A stretch of DNA of 21,779 bases from Lentisphaeria bacterium UBA1724. Its GTDB lineage: Bacteria > Verrucomicrobiota > Lentisphaeria > Oligosphaerales > Oligosphaeraceae. The translations under genes and the position numbers were made by a program. Under the pieces are notes generated by a model. That model searched no databases. It had not been told where the DNA came from and was given only the letters and a program-made list of their open reading frames with translations. This document shows, piece after piece, positions 8,475-16,123 of the stretch (the first letter of the stretch is position 1; every line of letters starts with the position of its first letter). The stretch covers positions 1 to 21,779 of the forward strand of contig DCIO01000075.1 in NCBI GenBank assembly GCA_002315885.1. The letters run 5' to 3'.

Positions 8475-9281
8475 TTATTTGGAAGCGGGTTTCTTGTAGG
8501 AGCTCCACACCATAACCGCGATGGTGACGGGGATGATCCAGGCTGTAGTCCACTGTGCGGGGGTGAGTCCGCTTGCCTGGTGGTAGTCTCCACGTAGGAA
8601 TTCCAGGAAGAATCTCCCGATGGAGTATCCCAGAATATAGATGAAGAATCGGCGATTTTTGAGGATGTCCTTCTTTTCGCAGTAGTAGATGACGGCTGCC
8701 ACGATGAGGCACCAGAGGGTCTCGATGGCTTGTGTCGGCAGGACGGGCAGGGGCGTGGTGGCGTCTGCTGGCACTTGTCCCAGGAAGATTTGTGTCTGGA
8801 GGACGTCGTTGTTGACTGCGGGGTATTGGACAGCCAAGCAGCTTGAGCTGGGGGCTCCGAAGCAGCAACCGTTCAGGAGGCATCCAATGCGGGAGACCGC
8901 GTGAGCGCAGGGCAGGGCCAATGCCATCAAATCCCCTACGGAACCCACGGACCACTTTTTCAGACGACAGAGGAGCAACACCGCCAGCACCGCCAGGATG
9001 AAGCCGCCTTGGAATACGAGACCCCCTTCCCAGATGCGGAAGATGCCCGAAAAGTCGTCCGTGTAGAAATCCCAGAAACGGCGGATGTATTCCAATCGTG
9101 CGCCGCTGATGCCGAAGATGGCACATGTCCCCAGCAGCGTAGAGATGTCATCGGCGGTCAGGGGGCTCTTCTTGATGCGGAGAGAGAGAATCAGGTAGGC
9201 GGTCAGGAGCGCCAAGCCAGCAAATACCCCGTACCAGCGCAATTGGAAGGATCCGAACTGTATTAGGATAGGTGAAGGCAT
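8475..9281 (-). CDS. lgt: Prolipoprotein diacylglyceryl transferase
   Basis: Inner-membrane enzyme that transfers diacylglycerol from phosphatidylglycerol to the lipobox cysteine of prolipoproteins. From the ATG at 9281 it is 268 aa; a TTG at 9287 would add two residues. It has about seven hydrophobic segments. Family landmarks are QLRWYG near the start, IWEGGLVFQGG (about 84-93), HAVSRIGCLLNGCCFG (about 127-142), LPTQAIETLW and the C-terminal YSIGRFFLEFLRGD. The position equivalent to E. coli His103 (FHGG) is Gln here. The start lies directly against the heptamer array of repeat copy B, and no Shine-Dalgarno site is visible. The rluD gene follows 12 bp downstream. Confidence 0.93.
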   Translation of the reverse strand: MPSPILIQFGSFQLRWYGVFAGLALLTAYLILSLRIKKSPLTADDISTLLGTCAIFGISGARLEYIRRFWDFYTDDFSGIFRIWEGGLVFQGGFILAVLAVLLLCRLKKWSVGSVGDLMALALPCAHAVSRIGCLLNGCCFGAPSSSCLAVQYPAVNNDVLQTQIFLGQVPADATTPLPVLPTQAIETLWCLIVAAVIYYCEKKDILKNRRFFIYILGYSIGRFFLEFLRGDYHQASGLTPAQWTTAWIIPVTIAVMVWSSYKKPASK

Positions 9282-9283
9282 AT

Positions 9284-9373
9284 TCAATGCTTAATGCTTG
9301 ATGCTTAATGCTTAATGAAGGAGGGGGAAGTGTCCCCCTTGCCCCCTCTTTTTTGATTCGAAATTCTGAATTG
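9284..9373 (+). repeat. Composite intergenic repeat, copy B
   Basis: On the plus strand it reads as four heptamer units (9285-9316, one variant TGCTTGA), the core GGAGGGGGAAGTGTCCCCC, CCCCCTC followed by six T, then a second period-7 array (ATTCGAA, ATTCTGA, ATTGTCG from 9356). It is 66/67 identical to copy D over 9284-9350 versus 16057-16123, but inverted. It lies between yggS and lgt, both minus strand. Its T-run therefore faces against their transcription and cannot terminate yggS mRNA. The heptamers run up to the lgt start. Confidence 0.88.
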
Positions 9374-9392
9374 TCGGAGGGGGGAAAAGAGA

Positions 9393-10094
9393 TTACTCTG
9401 CGGCGAGGGGGTAGGTTCGGTGTCCGAAGATTGCGGTGCCGATGCGGACGATGGTTGCGCCTTCCTGGATGGCGATGGGGTAGTCGCCACTCATGCCCAT
9501 GGAGAGTTCCGGCATGGGGATACCCCGGATTTCCTGCATCTGATCACGGAGTGCGCGTAGTCCGCCGAAGATTTTGTGGAGTTCTTCGGGGGAGGCCTCG
9601 AAGGGTGCCATGGTCATGAGACCCACCAGCGGCGCGGGGCCCTCCTGGGTGAGCGTCTTGGCGAATTCCACCGCGGCTTCGGGGGTGAAGCCGAATTTGC
9701 TTTCCTCGCCGGAGATGTTGATTTCCAGCAGGAGCTTGGGATGGACATCCAGTTCTCCCGCGATGTTCTGGATGCGTCGATAGAGCTCCGGCGTATCCAC
9801 CGCATGAATCCAGTTGGAAAATTCCAGCGCGGCGCGAACTTTATTCTGTTGCAGGTGTCCAATCAAGTGCCATTCAATGGATTTGTCCAGCACTTTTGCC
9901 TTTTCCGTGAGTTCCTGGACGCGGTTTTCGCCGAAGCACCGCTGTCCATCCTGGAAGACTTGCTGAATGTCTTCGGCAGGGAAGGTCTTGGAGACTGCAA
10001 GCAATCGCACTTCTGCGGGATTACGTCCCGCATCGATGGCGGCCTGTGCGACAGATTGCTGCACGGAATGAAAATTCTCAAGGAGTTGCGACAT
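9393..10094 (-). CDS. yggS: YggS/PROSC family PLP-binding protein
   Basis: 233 aa, full length for the family. This is a single-domain TIM-barrel protein that binds pyridoxal phosphate and helps vitamin B6 and amino-acid homeostasis. The PLP lysine is in LLAVSKTFPAEDI (Lys36). Other landmarks are FGENRVQEL, WHLIGHLQQNK, HAVDTPEL, LLEINISGEESKFGF, GLMTMAPF, LSMGMSGDYPIAI and VRIGTAIFG. The ATG at 10094 opens into a short intergenic region shared with the divergent dciA gene. Copy B of the repeat separates it from lgt downstream. Confidence 0.95.
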   Translation of the reverse strand: MSQLLENFHSVQQSVAQAAIDAGRNPAEVRLLAVSKTFPAEDIQQVFQDGQRCFGENRVQELTEKAKVLDKSIEWHLIGHLQQNKVRAALEFSNWIHAVDTPELYRRIQNIAGELDVHPKLLLEINISGEESKFGFTPEAAVEFAKTLTQEGPAPLVGLMTMAPFEASPEELHKIFGGLRALRDQMQEIRGIPMPELSMGMSGDYPIAIQEGATIVRIGTAIFGHRTYPLAAE

Positions 10095-10207
10095 TGAATC
10101 TAGTGAAAATGTGGTATGTTATTCCTGAGACCGTAAGAAGTCCCAGAAATGCCATGCCATTTGGGATTTTTCTTAAGATAAACTCGCAACGCAAAAATAC
10201 CCTGTAA
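10095..10207. promoter_or_regulatory. Divergent intergenic region with imperfect palindrome
   Basis: This 113-bp region lies between the divergent yggS and dciA genes and must hold at least one promoter, though no convincing -35/-10 pair can be named. It contains a long imperfect inverted repeat at about 10135-10174. TCCC (10141-10144) and AAATG (10147-10151) pair with CATTT (10158-10162) and GGGA (10163-10166), with extra A/T pairs outside. On the plus strand the stem is followed by TTTTTCTT, so it resembles a weak terminator or leader hairpin before dciA. It could also be an operator. Confidence 0.45.
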
Positions 10208-10645
10208 ATGCTTGGAAAAGATACCCCAGAAGAGCCCCTTGCCAGCAAAAAGCACTTCCCTACGGCTTTTGAACGTCGTCTGGATGCGCTGGTCGCTGAT
10301 TGGGTGGGTGCGGATGCCACGCCTGGCGTCCTGGGAAAATTCCATCGTCAGCCCAGGCAAATCGGGGTGGCGGTGGAGCGCTTTCTGGCGAAAATCCACC
10401 AGGATGGGGATTCTCTTTTGGAGCGTATCGCGGATTCCTGGAAAGAGGTGGTGGGTGAGCAGACATCGACCCAACTCAAGCCTTTGGAAATCAAGGGCGA
10501 TACCCTGGTGGTGTCTGCCATGAACCAGACTTATCTCTTTGTCTTCCAACAACCTCAGATGAAGGCGCCAATCATCCAGCGATTGAGTGAACTCACGGAG
10601 GGACGCATCCGGGATTTCCGCATTGTCTCACAAGGGAGACGATGA
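10208..10645 (+). CDS. dciA: DUF721/DciA-family protein
   Basis: 145 aa. DciA proteins load or assist the replicative helicase DnaB in bacteria that lack DnaC; DUF721 is the family name. The C-terminal half carries the recognisable pattern: LLERIADSWKEVVGEQTSTQLKP, then LVVSAMNQTYLFVFQ, then LSELTEGRIRDFRI. The N-terminal third is less conserved. The TGA overlaps an ATG (ATGA at 10642-10645) that is in frame with prc, suggesting coupling. No Shine-Dalgarno site is seen before ATG 10208. The family call is fair and the symbol is by family only. Confidence 0.75.
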   Translation: MLGKDTPEEPLASKKHFPTAFERRLDALVADWVGADATPGVLGKFHRQPRQIGVAVERFLAKIHQDGDSLLERIADSWKEVVGEQTSTQLKPLEIKGDTLVVSAMNQTYLFVFQQPQMKAPIIQRLSELTEGRIRDFRIVSQGRR

Positions 10646-10695
10646 CTTCACCATTTTTCAGTTTTCGGGGGGATGTTTTTTTGAGGTTTGTTTCT

Positions 10696-12957
10696 ATGAA
10701 AAAGATTTTTCAGTTGTTTTCTTTTTTCCTGGCGCTGTGTCTAGGCGTGATGCTTTTTGCGCAGGATGCCCAGAATGTCTCCTCCTCCGCAAAGTATACT
10801 CCCGAGGCGCTGAAAGCCCGTCTGGATACCGCGGTAGTTCAGGCGGAGATTCCTTTGCGTGTTCCGACGCCTGCCCTGAAGTTGATTGCGCGGTCGGTGG
10901 TTGGAACCTGTGTGAAACTGCATTATTCCCAGGCGACAATCACTCCCAGCCTTTGTTCCGAGTGGTTCAAGGGATATTTCCAGATGCTGGATCCCCAGAA
11001 GATCTATTTCCTGCAGAGCGATTTGGAGGAGTTCGGAAAATATGAGGAGTTGATTTATTTCAAGGGACAGCCCAATCTGGATTTCGCCTTCCTGGTCTAT
11101 CAGCGTTTCCTCGTCCGCATGCGTGAGTGGTGCGTCTATACCTTCCAAGCTTTGAACGAGCCCTGCGATTTCACTTTAGACGAGTCCATGCCCATCTACG
11201 ACTGGCCGGATGACCACGACTGGCCCGCTACCAGTGCGGAGCGCGAGGACATTTGGCGGAAGCGTGTGAAGAATACCCTCCTGTCGGATCAAATGACCCA
11301 GGAGAATATCGCCAAGCAGAAGAGCCAGGAGTCCAGCGATGGGACGGATGTCTCCCATCAGGCGGTCTACACTCCGCCGCCGGTTCGTCAGCGTACTCAG
11401 AATGCCACTATCAATGCCTTTGAGAATCGTTTGAAGGTGGAGGACATTGAGGTGGTCAGTTATTTCCTGAACGCCTTCTGTTCTCTGCTGGATCCCCATT
11501 CAAATTATCTTCCCCCTGCAGCGAAGGAGGATTTCGACATCGGGATGTCCCTCTCGTTGCAAGGTATCGGTGCCACTCTGACCAGCCGCGATTCCTACAC
11601 GGTGGTTTTGAGTCTTGTGCCTGGCGGCCCAGCCGCACGGGATGGCCATTTGAAGCCAGGGGATAAGATTTTGGCGGTGGCACAATCGGAGTCCGAGGAG
11701 CCGCTGGATGTGGTGGATATGCCCTTGAACAAGGTGGTGAAGCGCATTCGTGGCGCAAAGGGGACCAATGTCTTTCTGACTATCCTCCCCGAGGGGTCTT
11801 CCACGACATACGTGTTGAAATTGACCCGCGATGAAATCAAACTCAAGGATGCGGAGGCCCAGAGTTCTATCTATGAGGTCGATGGAAAGCGCATTCTCTG
11901 CATCTACCTGCCTAGCTTCTATCGGGATTTCGAGGCCTTTGGACAGAATGCCAATGCCAAGAGCACTACCACGGATGTGCTGAGACTCCTGGCTGAGGCC
12001 AAGAAAGAGGGTCCTGTAGATGGACTGATTTTCGATATGCGGGACAACGGCGGCGGTTCTCTGGAAGAGACCATTAGCCTCTCCAGTGCATTCCTGCGAA
12101 GCCAGGACAAGCAGCATCTGAATACGATTGTGCAGACCCGCAATAGTCGTGGCGATGTGCAGGTGCGGAATGCCACGATGCTTGAACCGCTCTTTGAGGG
12201 GCCACTGCTGGTGATGGTGGACCGTGGTGCGGCTTCCGCTACGGAGATTTTTTCGGCATGTATGCAGGATACGGAGCGTGCGGTGATTGTGGGTGATCCC
12301 GGGACCCACGGCAAGGGCAGCGTGCAGTCCGTGGCGGATTTGTCCAGTGTCTTTGAGATTCGTAAGAATGCTCGTTTGCTGGGGGCTCAGGAGCCTGGCA
12401 GTGTGAAGGTGACCATCCAGAAATTCTACCGGAATACGGGTGGTGCGACTCAGATTAAGGGTGTCACTCCGGATATCTGTTTCCCGTCCTTCCACATGGC
12501 TTCCAAGACTTCGGAGGGTGATTTGCCTCATGTGCTTCCCTGGGATGAGATTCAGCCCGCATACCATACCAGCCAGACGAATCTCAAGGAATACCTCCCG
12601 GTTCTCAAGGATTTCTATGGGGAATATGCCCAGAACACTCCCGCGTTTGTTCGATACACGAAGGAAGTGGAAGAGTATCTGAAGATGCGGGACAAGCGTT
12701 CGTTGCCCTTGGAAATCAACGCACGTCGCGCATATCAGGAAGAGGAGACTGCGGCGGTGCGGCGTATGCGGCATTTTACGCCAGACCGCACCCCCGATGA
12801 CGCGGAACACGAGCGTCTCCATGATGCCGATGAGAAGCTCTACGACGATGGCGCGCCACGAGAGGATGTCATCTTTGATGCCTCCCTCGCTATCATGGGA
12901 CAGATGCTCCGCATAGATGACGAAACCGGCAAGAAGGCCTTCAGCATTTCGAAATAG
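10696..12957 (+). CDS. prc: Tail-specific carboxy-terminal protease Prc (S41A)
   Basis: Periplasmic serine protease that degrades proteins with exposed C-termini and processes envelope proteins. From ATG 10696 it is 753 aa and begins with a clean signal peptide (MKKIFQLFSFFLALCLGVML), with GAGG 9 bp upstream. An earlier in-frame ATG at 10642 overlaps the dciA stop, has GGGAG close by and adds 18 residues; it remains possible. A Tsp-type N-terminal region is followed by a PDZ domain (LSLQGIGATLTS ... GHLKPGDKILAV). The S41 core has MRDNGGGSLEETI, catalytic Ser514 in GAASATEIF and Lys540 in GTHGKGSVQ. These show the spacing expected of the Ser-Lys dyad. The C-terminal 150 residues are charged. 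fabK follows about 30 bp later, probably in the same transcript. Confidence 0.94.
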   Translation: MKKIFQLFSFFLALCLGVMLFAQDAQNVSSSAKYTPEALKARLDTAVVQAEIPLRVPTPALKLIARSVVGTCVKLHYSQATITPSLCSEWFKGYFQMLDPQKIYFLQSDLEEFGKYEELIYFKGQPNLDFAFLVYQRFLVRMREWCVYTFQALNEPCDFTLDESMPIYDWPDDHDWPATSAEREDIWRKRVKNTLLSDQMTQENIAKQKSQESSDGTDVSHQAVYTPPPVRQRTQNATINAFENRLKVEDIEVVSYFLNAFCSLLDPHSNYLPPAAKEDFDIGMSLSLQGIGATLTSRDSYTVVLSLVPGGPAARDGHLKPGDKILAVAQSESEEPLDVVDMPLNKVVKRIRGAKGTNVFLTILPEGSSTTYVLKLTRDEIKLKDAEAQSSIYEVDGKRILCIYLPSFYRDFEAFGQNANAKSTTTDVLRLLAEAKKEGPVDGLIFDMRDNGGGSLEETISLSSAFLRSQDKQHLNTIVQTRNSRGDVQVRNATMLEPLFEGPLLVMVDRGAASATEIFSACMQDTERAVIVGDPGTHGKGSVQSVADLSSVFEIRKNARLLGAQEPGSVKVTIQKFYRNTGGATQIKGVTPDICFPSFHMASKTSEGDLPHVLPWDEIQPAYHTSQTNLKEYLPVLKDFYGEYAQNTPAFVRYTKEVEEYLKMRDKRSLPLEINARRAYQEEETAAVRRMRHFTPDRTPDDAEHERLHDADEKLYDDGAPREDVIFDASLAIMGQMLRIDDETGKKAFSISK

Positions 12958-12990
12958 CATTGAGTCAAGGGTGCCTCACGAGGAATGACG

Positions 12991-14013
12991 ATGAATCAGA
13001 TTACGGAAAAACTCTTCGCACGCGGAAATGAATTCCTCGGGACGCGTGTGCCGATTTTGTGCGGTGCCATGACTTGGGTCAGCACGCCCCAATTGGTGGC
13101 GGCGGTCTCCAACGCGGGGGCTTTCGCGGCCCTGGCGGGAGGCAGTATGCCCGCCACGCACTTTGAGGCGGCGATTGCTCAAACCCGTCAGTTGACGGAG
13201 AAGCCCTTCGCTGTGAATGTGATTACTTTGGGGCCCGCCTATCACGACCACCTGTCGGTCCTGCAGAATAACCACGTGCCGTATGTGATTTTCGCGGGGG
13301 GCCTTCCCAGAGATACGGAAATTGCGGCCATCAAGGCTACGGGAGCAAAGGTGATTTGCTTTGCCTCCACGGAAAGCCTGGCAAAACGCCTCCTGGCATA
13401 CGGCGCGGATGCGCTGATTCTGGAGGGGACGGAGGCCGGCGGACACATCGGACCAGTTTCGCTGACGGTCCTGATACAGCAGGTTCTTTTCCACTGCGCG
13501 GAGGTGCCTGTCTTTGTGGCAGGCGGTATCGGCACGGGGCGTCTGATGGCGCATCTGCTGATGCTGGGTGCTTCCGGGGTGCAGCTGGGGACTCGCTTTG
13601 CGGTTGCCAAGGAATGCGATGTCCACCCGAATTTCAAGCAAGCGTTGTTGCGTGCCGCGGCCCGTGAAGCTCAGCCTACGGGAGAATTCGATCCAGGGCT
13701 TCCCGTGGTATCGGTGCGTGCGCTACGTAATGAGGGCACGCGGGATTTCGAGCGGCTTCAGCTGAATCTCCTGAGTATGCTGGATGCGGGGCATATTAGC
13801 CGCACCGATGCACAGGCGCAAATCGAACACTTCTGGGTGGGAGGACTAAGGCGGGCCGCCGTGGAGGGCGATGTCCGACGGGGGTCCGTCATGGCGGGGC
13901 AATCCGTGGGGCTCGTCAACGAAGAACAGACCGTCCAGGAAATTATTGACCAGCTCACACAGGAATGCGACCAGGAAATCGCTAGAATCCAATGCTTAAT
14001 GCGTAATGCTTAA
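12991..14013 (+). CDS. fabK: FabK-type FMN enoyl-ACP reductase (nitronate monooxygenase family)
   Basis: 340 aa, TIM-barrel flavoprotein. Likely reduces enoyl-ACP in fatty-acid synthesis; 2-nitropropane dioxygenase is the related alternative. Landmarks are VPILCGAMTWVS near the start, KPFAVNVITL, LILEGTEAGGHIGP (His152 in the conserved GGHIG), VFVAGGIGTGRLMAHLLMLGASGVQLGTRF, VRALRNEGTRDFE and DVRRGSVMAGQSVGLV. The last two resemble FabK more than nitronate monooxygenases. ATG 12991 is chosen because AGGA lies 6 bp upstream; ATG 12985 would leave no space. The final seven residues (QCLMRNA) and the TAA are encoded inside the heptamer repeat of copy C, so the C-terminus has probably been altered by the repeat. 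Confidence 0.85.
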   Translation: MNQITEKLFARGNEFLGTRVPILCGAMTWVSTPQLVAAVSNAGAFAALAGGSMPATHFEAAIAQTRQLTEKPFAVNVITLGPAYHDHLSVLQNNHVPYVIFAGGLPRDTEIAAIKATGAKVICFASTESLAKRLLAYGADALILEGTEAGGHIGPVSLTVLIQQVLFHCAEVPVFVAGGIGTGRLMAHLLMLGASGVQLGTRFAVAKECDVHPNFKQALLRAAAREAQPTGEFDPGLPVVSVRALRNEGTRDFERLQLNLLSMLDAGHISRTDAQAQIEHFWVGGLRRAAVEGDVRRGSVMAGQSVGLVNEEQTVQEIIDQLTQECDQEIARIQCLMRNA

Positions 14014-14077
14014 TGCGTAATGTTGGAGGGGGAGGTATCCCCCTTACCCCCTCTTTTTCAATTCAGAATTCGGAATG
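13991..14077 (+). repeat. Composite intergenic repeat, copy C (overlaps fabK 3' end; terminator-like)
   Basis: Heptamer units (TGCTTAA alternating with TGCGTAA) start inside fabK at 13993 and run to about 14021. The core at 14020-14055 is 35/36 identical to copy A. GGGGGA (14028-14033) pairs with TCCCCC (14038-14043), or GAGGGGG (14026-14032) pairs with CCCCCTC (14047-14053). TTTTT follows at 14054-14058, so on this strand the outer stem forms a plausible intrinsic terminator for the dciA-prc-fabK transcript. The second period-7 array (CAATTCA, GAATTCG, GAATG) closes the element. Confidence 0.88.
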
Positions 14078-14162
14078 CGAAATCTTTTATAAGGGCTCCA
14101 AGGGACACTTGAATTTTTCCCCGTAGGGGATGTTTCGGCGCAGCCGACAGATTCCCGAAGAT
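14078..14162. other. Convergent intergenic segment with two short hairpins
   Basis: The segment lies between the convergent fabK and glycosyltransferase genes, after repeat copy C. Two small perfect stems are visible: CCCC-GTA-GGGG at 14119-14129, preceded by TTTTT on the plus strand, and TCGGC-GCA-GCCGA at 14135-14147. Neither is followed by a convincing T-run on the strand that would terminate the glycosyltransferase transcript. No ORF is supported. Confidence 0.4.
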
Positions 14163-15995
14163 TCAATCCAGAATCAATTCGGCGGTGGCTTCGGCGGGGA
14201 AGGGTTCGCCATTGAGGAGTGTGCGCTGATAATCTCGCTGAATATCAAAGGCGATGGCGCCACTCTGGAATAACCTGTCTGGGGGGAGTGATACGGTGAA
14301 TTTCGGATTCTGGGTTACGGGCGCCTGGAAATCAAATTGAATCCACTGGATGGTTCGGTCGGTGACGATGGTATTTGTTGCATGCAGCTCCTTTCCGTCC
14401 AATGCGAGTCTTGCGTTGGTGTGTGTGCCATCCGGGATGGCGGAATTTGCGATACGCAGGAGTAGTCGCTGGGATTTAGGCTCTGCGGACAGGTATTTTT
14501 CGGGGACGGCGAAGGACTTTGTGATTTCAGTACCTTCCTTGGGGACTCCCAGGAGGATGGTTCCGCCGAAGCCAAGGGGGCCGTGGTCGTAAATCACCTT
14601 CTCGTCATTGTATTCCAAGGCGATGCCATTGGGCTTGGCGGTGCGGAAGAATGCGGGCATGACCAAATCGCAGTAGGTGTCATGGGCGATATCCACCACG
14701 AAGAAGGCTACCAGCACTGCGATGCCTCCCCAGGCCAGGCGATTTCGGTTTTGCTGGGTGGGATGGCGTCGTGCGGTCTGGATGCGTCGGATGACTTCCA
14801 TGATGCCGCCCGCTGCGCCGATACAGAGAATGGGTAGGAAACCGATGCGGAAGCGCGCCAGGAGGTAGAATGCGGAGGTGGCGCCCCAGAATGCCAGCGT
14901 CATCCAGGTGGCGGCCAGGCGTGTTTTTCGCAGACACCAGCTATTCAGCAGCAATCCCGCGAAGCCCAGTGCTCCCAGGATTCCCCAGGGCAGGAGAAGC
15001 GGCAGATTGAGCAGTTTGCTGTCCTTGCCATTGATGTCGATGCAGACATTGTTTGGGATTTCCGTGTGGTCCCAGAATAGCAACAACGACCGTACCTCCA
15101 ATTCCAGGAAGGCCGCGGGTTCTTCTTTTGCCCACTGGAGGATATGGCTGAGGACGCTCTGTTTGCCCGACTCCTCGTCGGCATTCCAGGCGTAGTATGT
15201 ACGTGGGTATTCCAGGCCACCCGCGGGTGCCTCGGGGGAATTCCCCAAAGAGAGGACCTTGTTTCCCGCAACGGATGCTCCACAGAAATGGCCCATTGCC
15301 CGGGAGTTGTGGATGGAGTATGGGGCAATCGGCAGGACATACGCTAGGATGAAGGCCGTCGCCACTAGCGCCAGCGGACGCCATTGCTTCCAGCCGCGCC
15401 AGAGTATCAGCGCGCCGATGCCTGGCAGCCACAGAAGCGCATTGCCGCGGGTTAGGAGCGCTCCTGCACAGGCAAACCCCAGCAACGCCGACCACTTCCA
15501 GGAGAATTGACGCATCAGTCGCACGAGGGCATAGAGCACCAACGCTGCCCAGAATGCGAAGCAGACCTCCAATAGCAGGAAGGGCGTGTAGAAGATATGG
15601 AAACGGCTGATGGCCAATAACGCACCCGCTAGATAGCCACCGCGACGCCCGAATAGCTGTGCGGCGGTCAGTGCGGCGAGGACACAGGTCACTGCGCCTA
15701 CCAATGCCTGAAGAAGCATGGGCGCCCAGGCGGAACCATCCGGCGAGAGGAAGTATGCGATGGGCAGAAATACCGTGTAATAGAAGGGCTGGTAGTCGAA
15801 GAACGCCGGCCAATTCCCCTGACGAATTGCCAGCGCCAGCTCCTTGTAGGTGGCCATGTCCGTGACGCTGGCGGGGGTATTCACCGCGCTGGTGTCACGG
15901 AGCTCCCAGCATACCACAAGGCGCAATGCCAGTGCGACTGCAAATATAATCAGCAGACCTTTGCCGAAGGAAATACGTCTTGCACCAGTTGTCAT
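14163..15995 (-). CDS. GT-C (PMT/ArnT-like) membrane glycosyltransferase
   Basis: 610 aa polytopic protein of the GT39/GT83 type. Such enzymes use lipid-linked sugars at the outer face of the inner membrane to modify proteins or lipids; the acceptor is unknown here. A first TM (13-31) precedes a luminal loop with the family pattern TDMATYKELALAIRQGNW ... YQPFYYTVFLPIAYF (45-82), with an Asp as candidate catalytic residue. About ten more hydrophobic segments run to about 436. The last 165 residues form a soluble, probably beta-rich periplasmic domain. It starts 128 bp after the kinase stop, across repeat copy D, and has no visible Shine-Dalgarno site. The family is fairly secure, the substrate not. 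Confidence 0.78.
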   Translation of the reverse strand: MTTGARRISFGKGLLIIFAVALALRLVVCWELRDTSAVNTPASVTDMATYKELALAIRQGNWPAFFDYQPFYYTVFLPIAYFLSPDGSAWAPMLLQALVGAVTCVLAALTAAQLFGRRGGYLAGALLAISRFHIFYTPFLLLEVCFAFWAALVLYALVRLMRQFSWKWSALLGFACAGALLTRGNALLWLPGIGALILWRGWKQWRPLALVATAFILAYVLPIAPYSIHNSRAMGHFCGASVAGNKVLSLGNSPEAPAGGLEYPRTYYAWNADEESGKQSVLSHILQWAKEEPAAFLELEVRSLLLFWDHTEIPNNVCIDINGKDSKLLNLPLLLPWGILGALGFAGLLLNSWCLRKTRLAATWMTLAFWGATSAFYLLARFRIGFLPILCIGAAGGIMEVIRRIQTARRHPTQQNRNRLAWGGIAVLVAFFVVDIAHDTYCDLVMPAFFRTAKPNGIALEYNDEKVIYDHGPLGFGGTILLGVPKEGTEITKSFAVPEKYLSAEPKSQRLLLRIANSAIPDGTHTNARLALDGKELHATNTIVTDRTIQWIQFDFQAPVTQNPKFTVSLPPDRLFQSGAIAFDIQRDYQRTLLNGEPFPAEATAELILD

Positions 15996-16033
15996 TGTAT
16001 TTAGGGCAGAATTCTTATGGCTCCCATCTCCAG

Positions 16034-16123
16034 CAATTCCGAATTCCGAATTGAAGAAGAGGGGGCAAGGGGGACACCTCCCCCTCCTTCATTAAGCATT
16101 AAGCATCAAGCATTAAGCATTGA
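16034..16123 (+). repeat. Composite intergenic repeat, copy D
   Basis: The plus strand begins with the period-7 module CAATTC-C-GAATTC-C-GAATTG (16034-16053), continues through AAGAGGGGGCAAGGGGGACA and TCCCCCTCC, and ends in heptamers 16091-16123 that touch the TTA (stop, minus strand) of the kinase gene. It is 66/67 identical to copy B inverted (16057-16123 versus 9350-9284). That includes the odd heptamer ATCAAGC. On the minus strand the outer stem is followed by TTCTTC, a poor T-run. Confidence 0.88.

Noticed and set aside
11500..12960. Open frame of about 486 codons on the minus strand opposite prc
   Set aside because: Antisense to a protease with clear PDZ and Ser-Lys motifs; composition is His/Arg/Leu-rich with no domain.
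12985..12990. ATG 12985 as the fabK start
   Set aside because: AGGA would touch the start codon; ATG 12991 has a normal 6-bp spacing.
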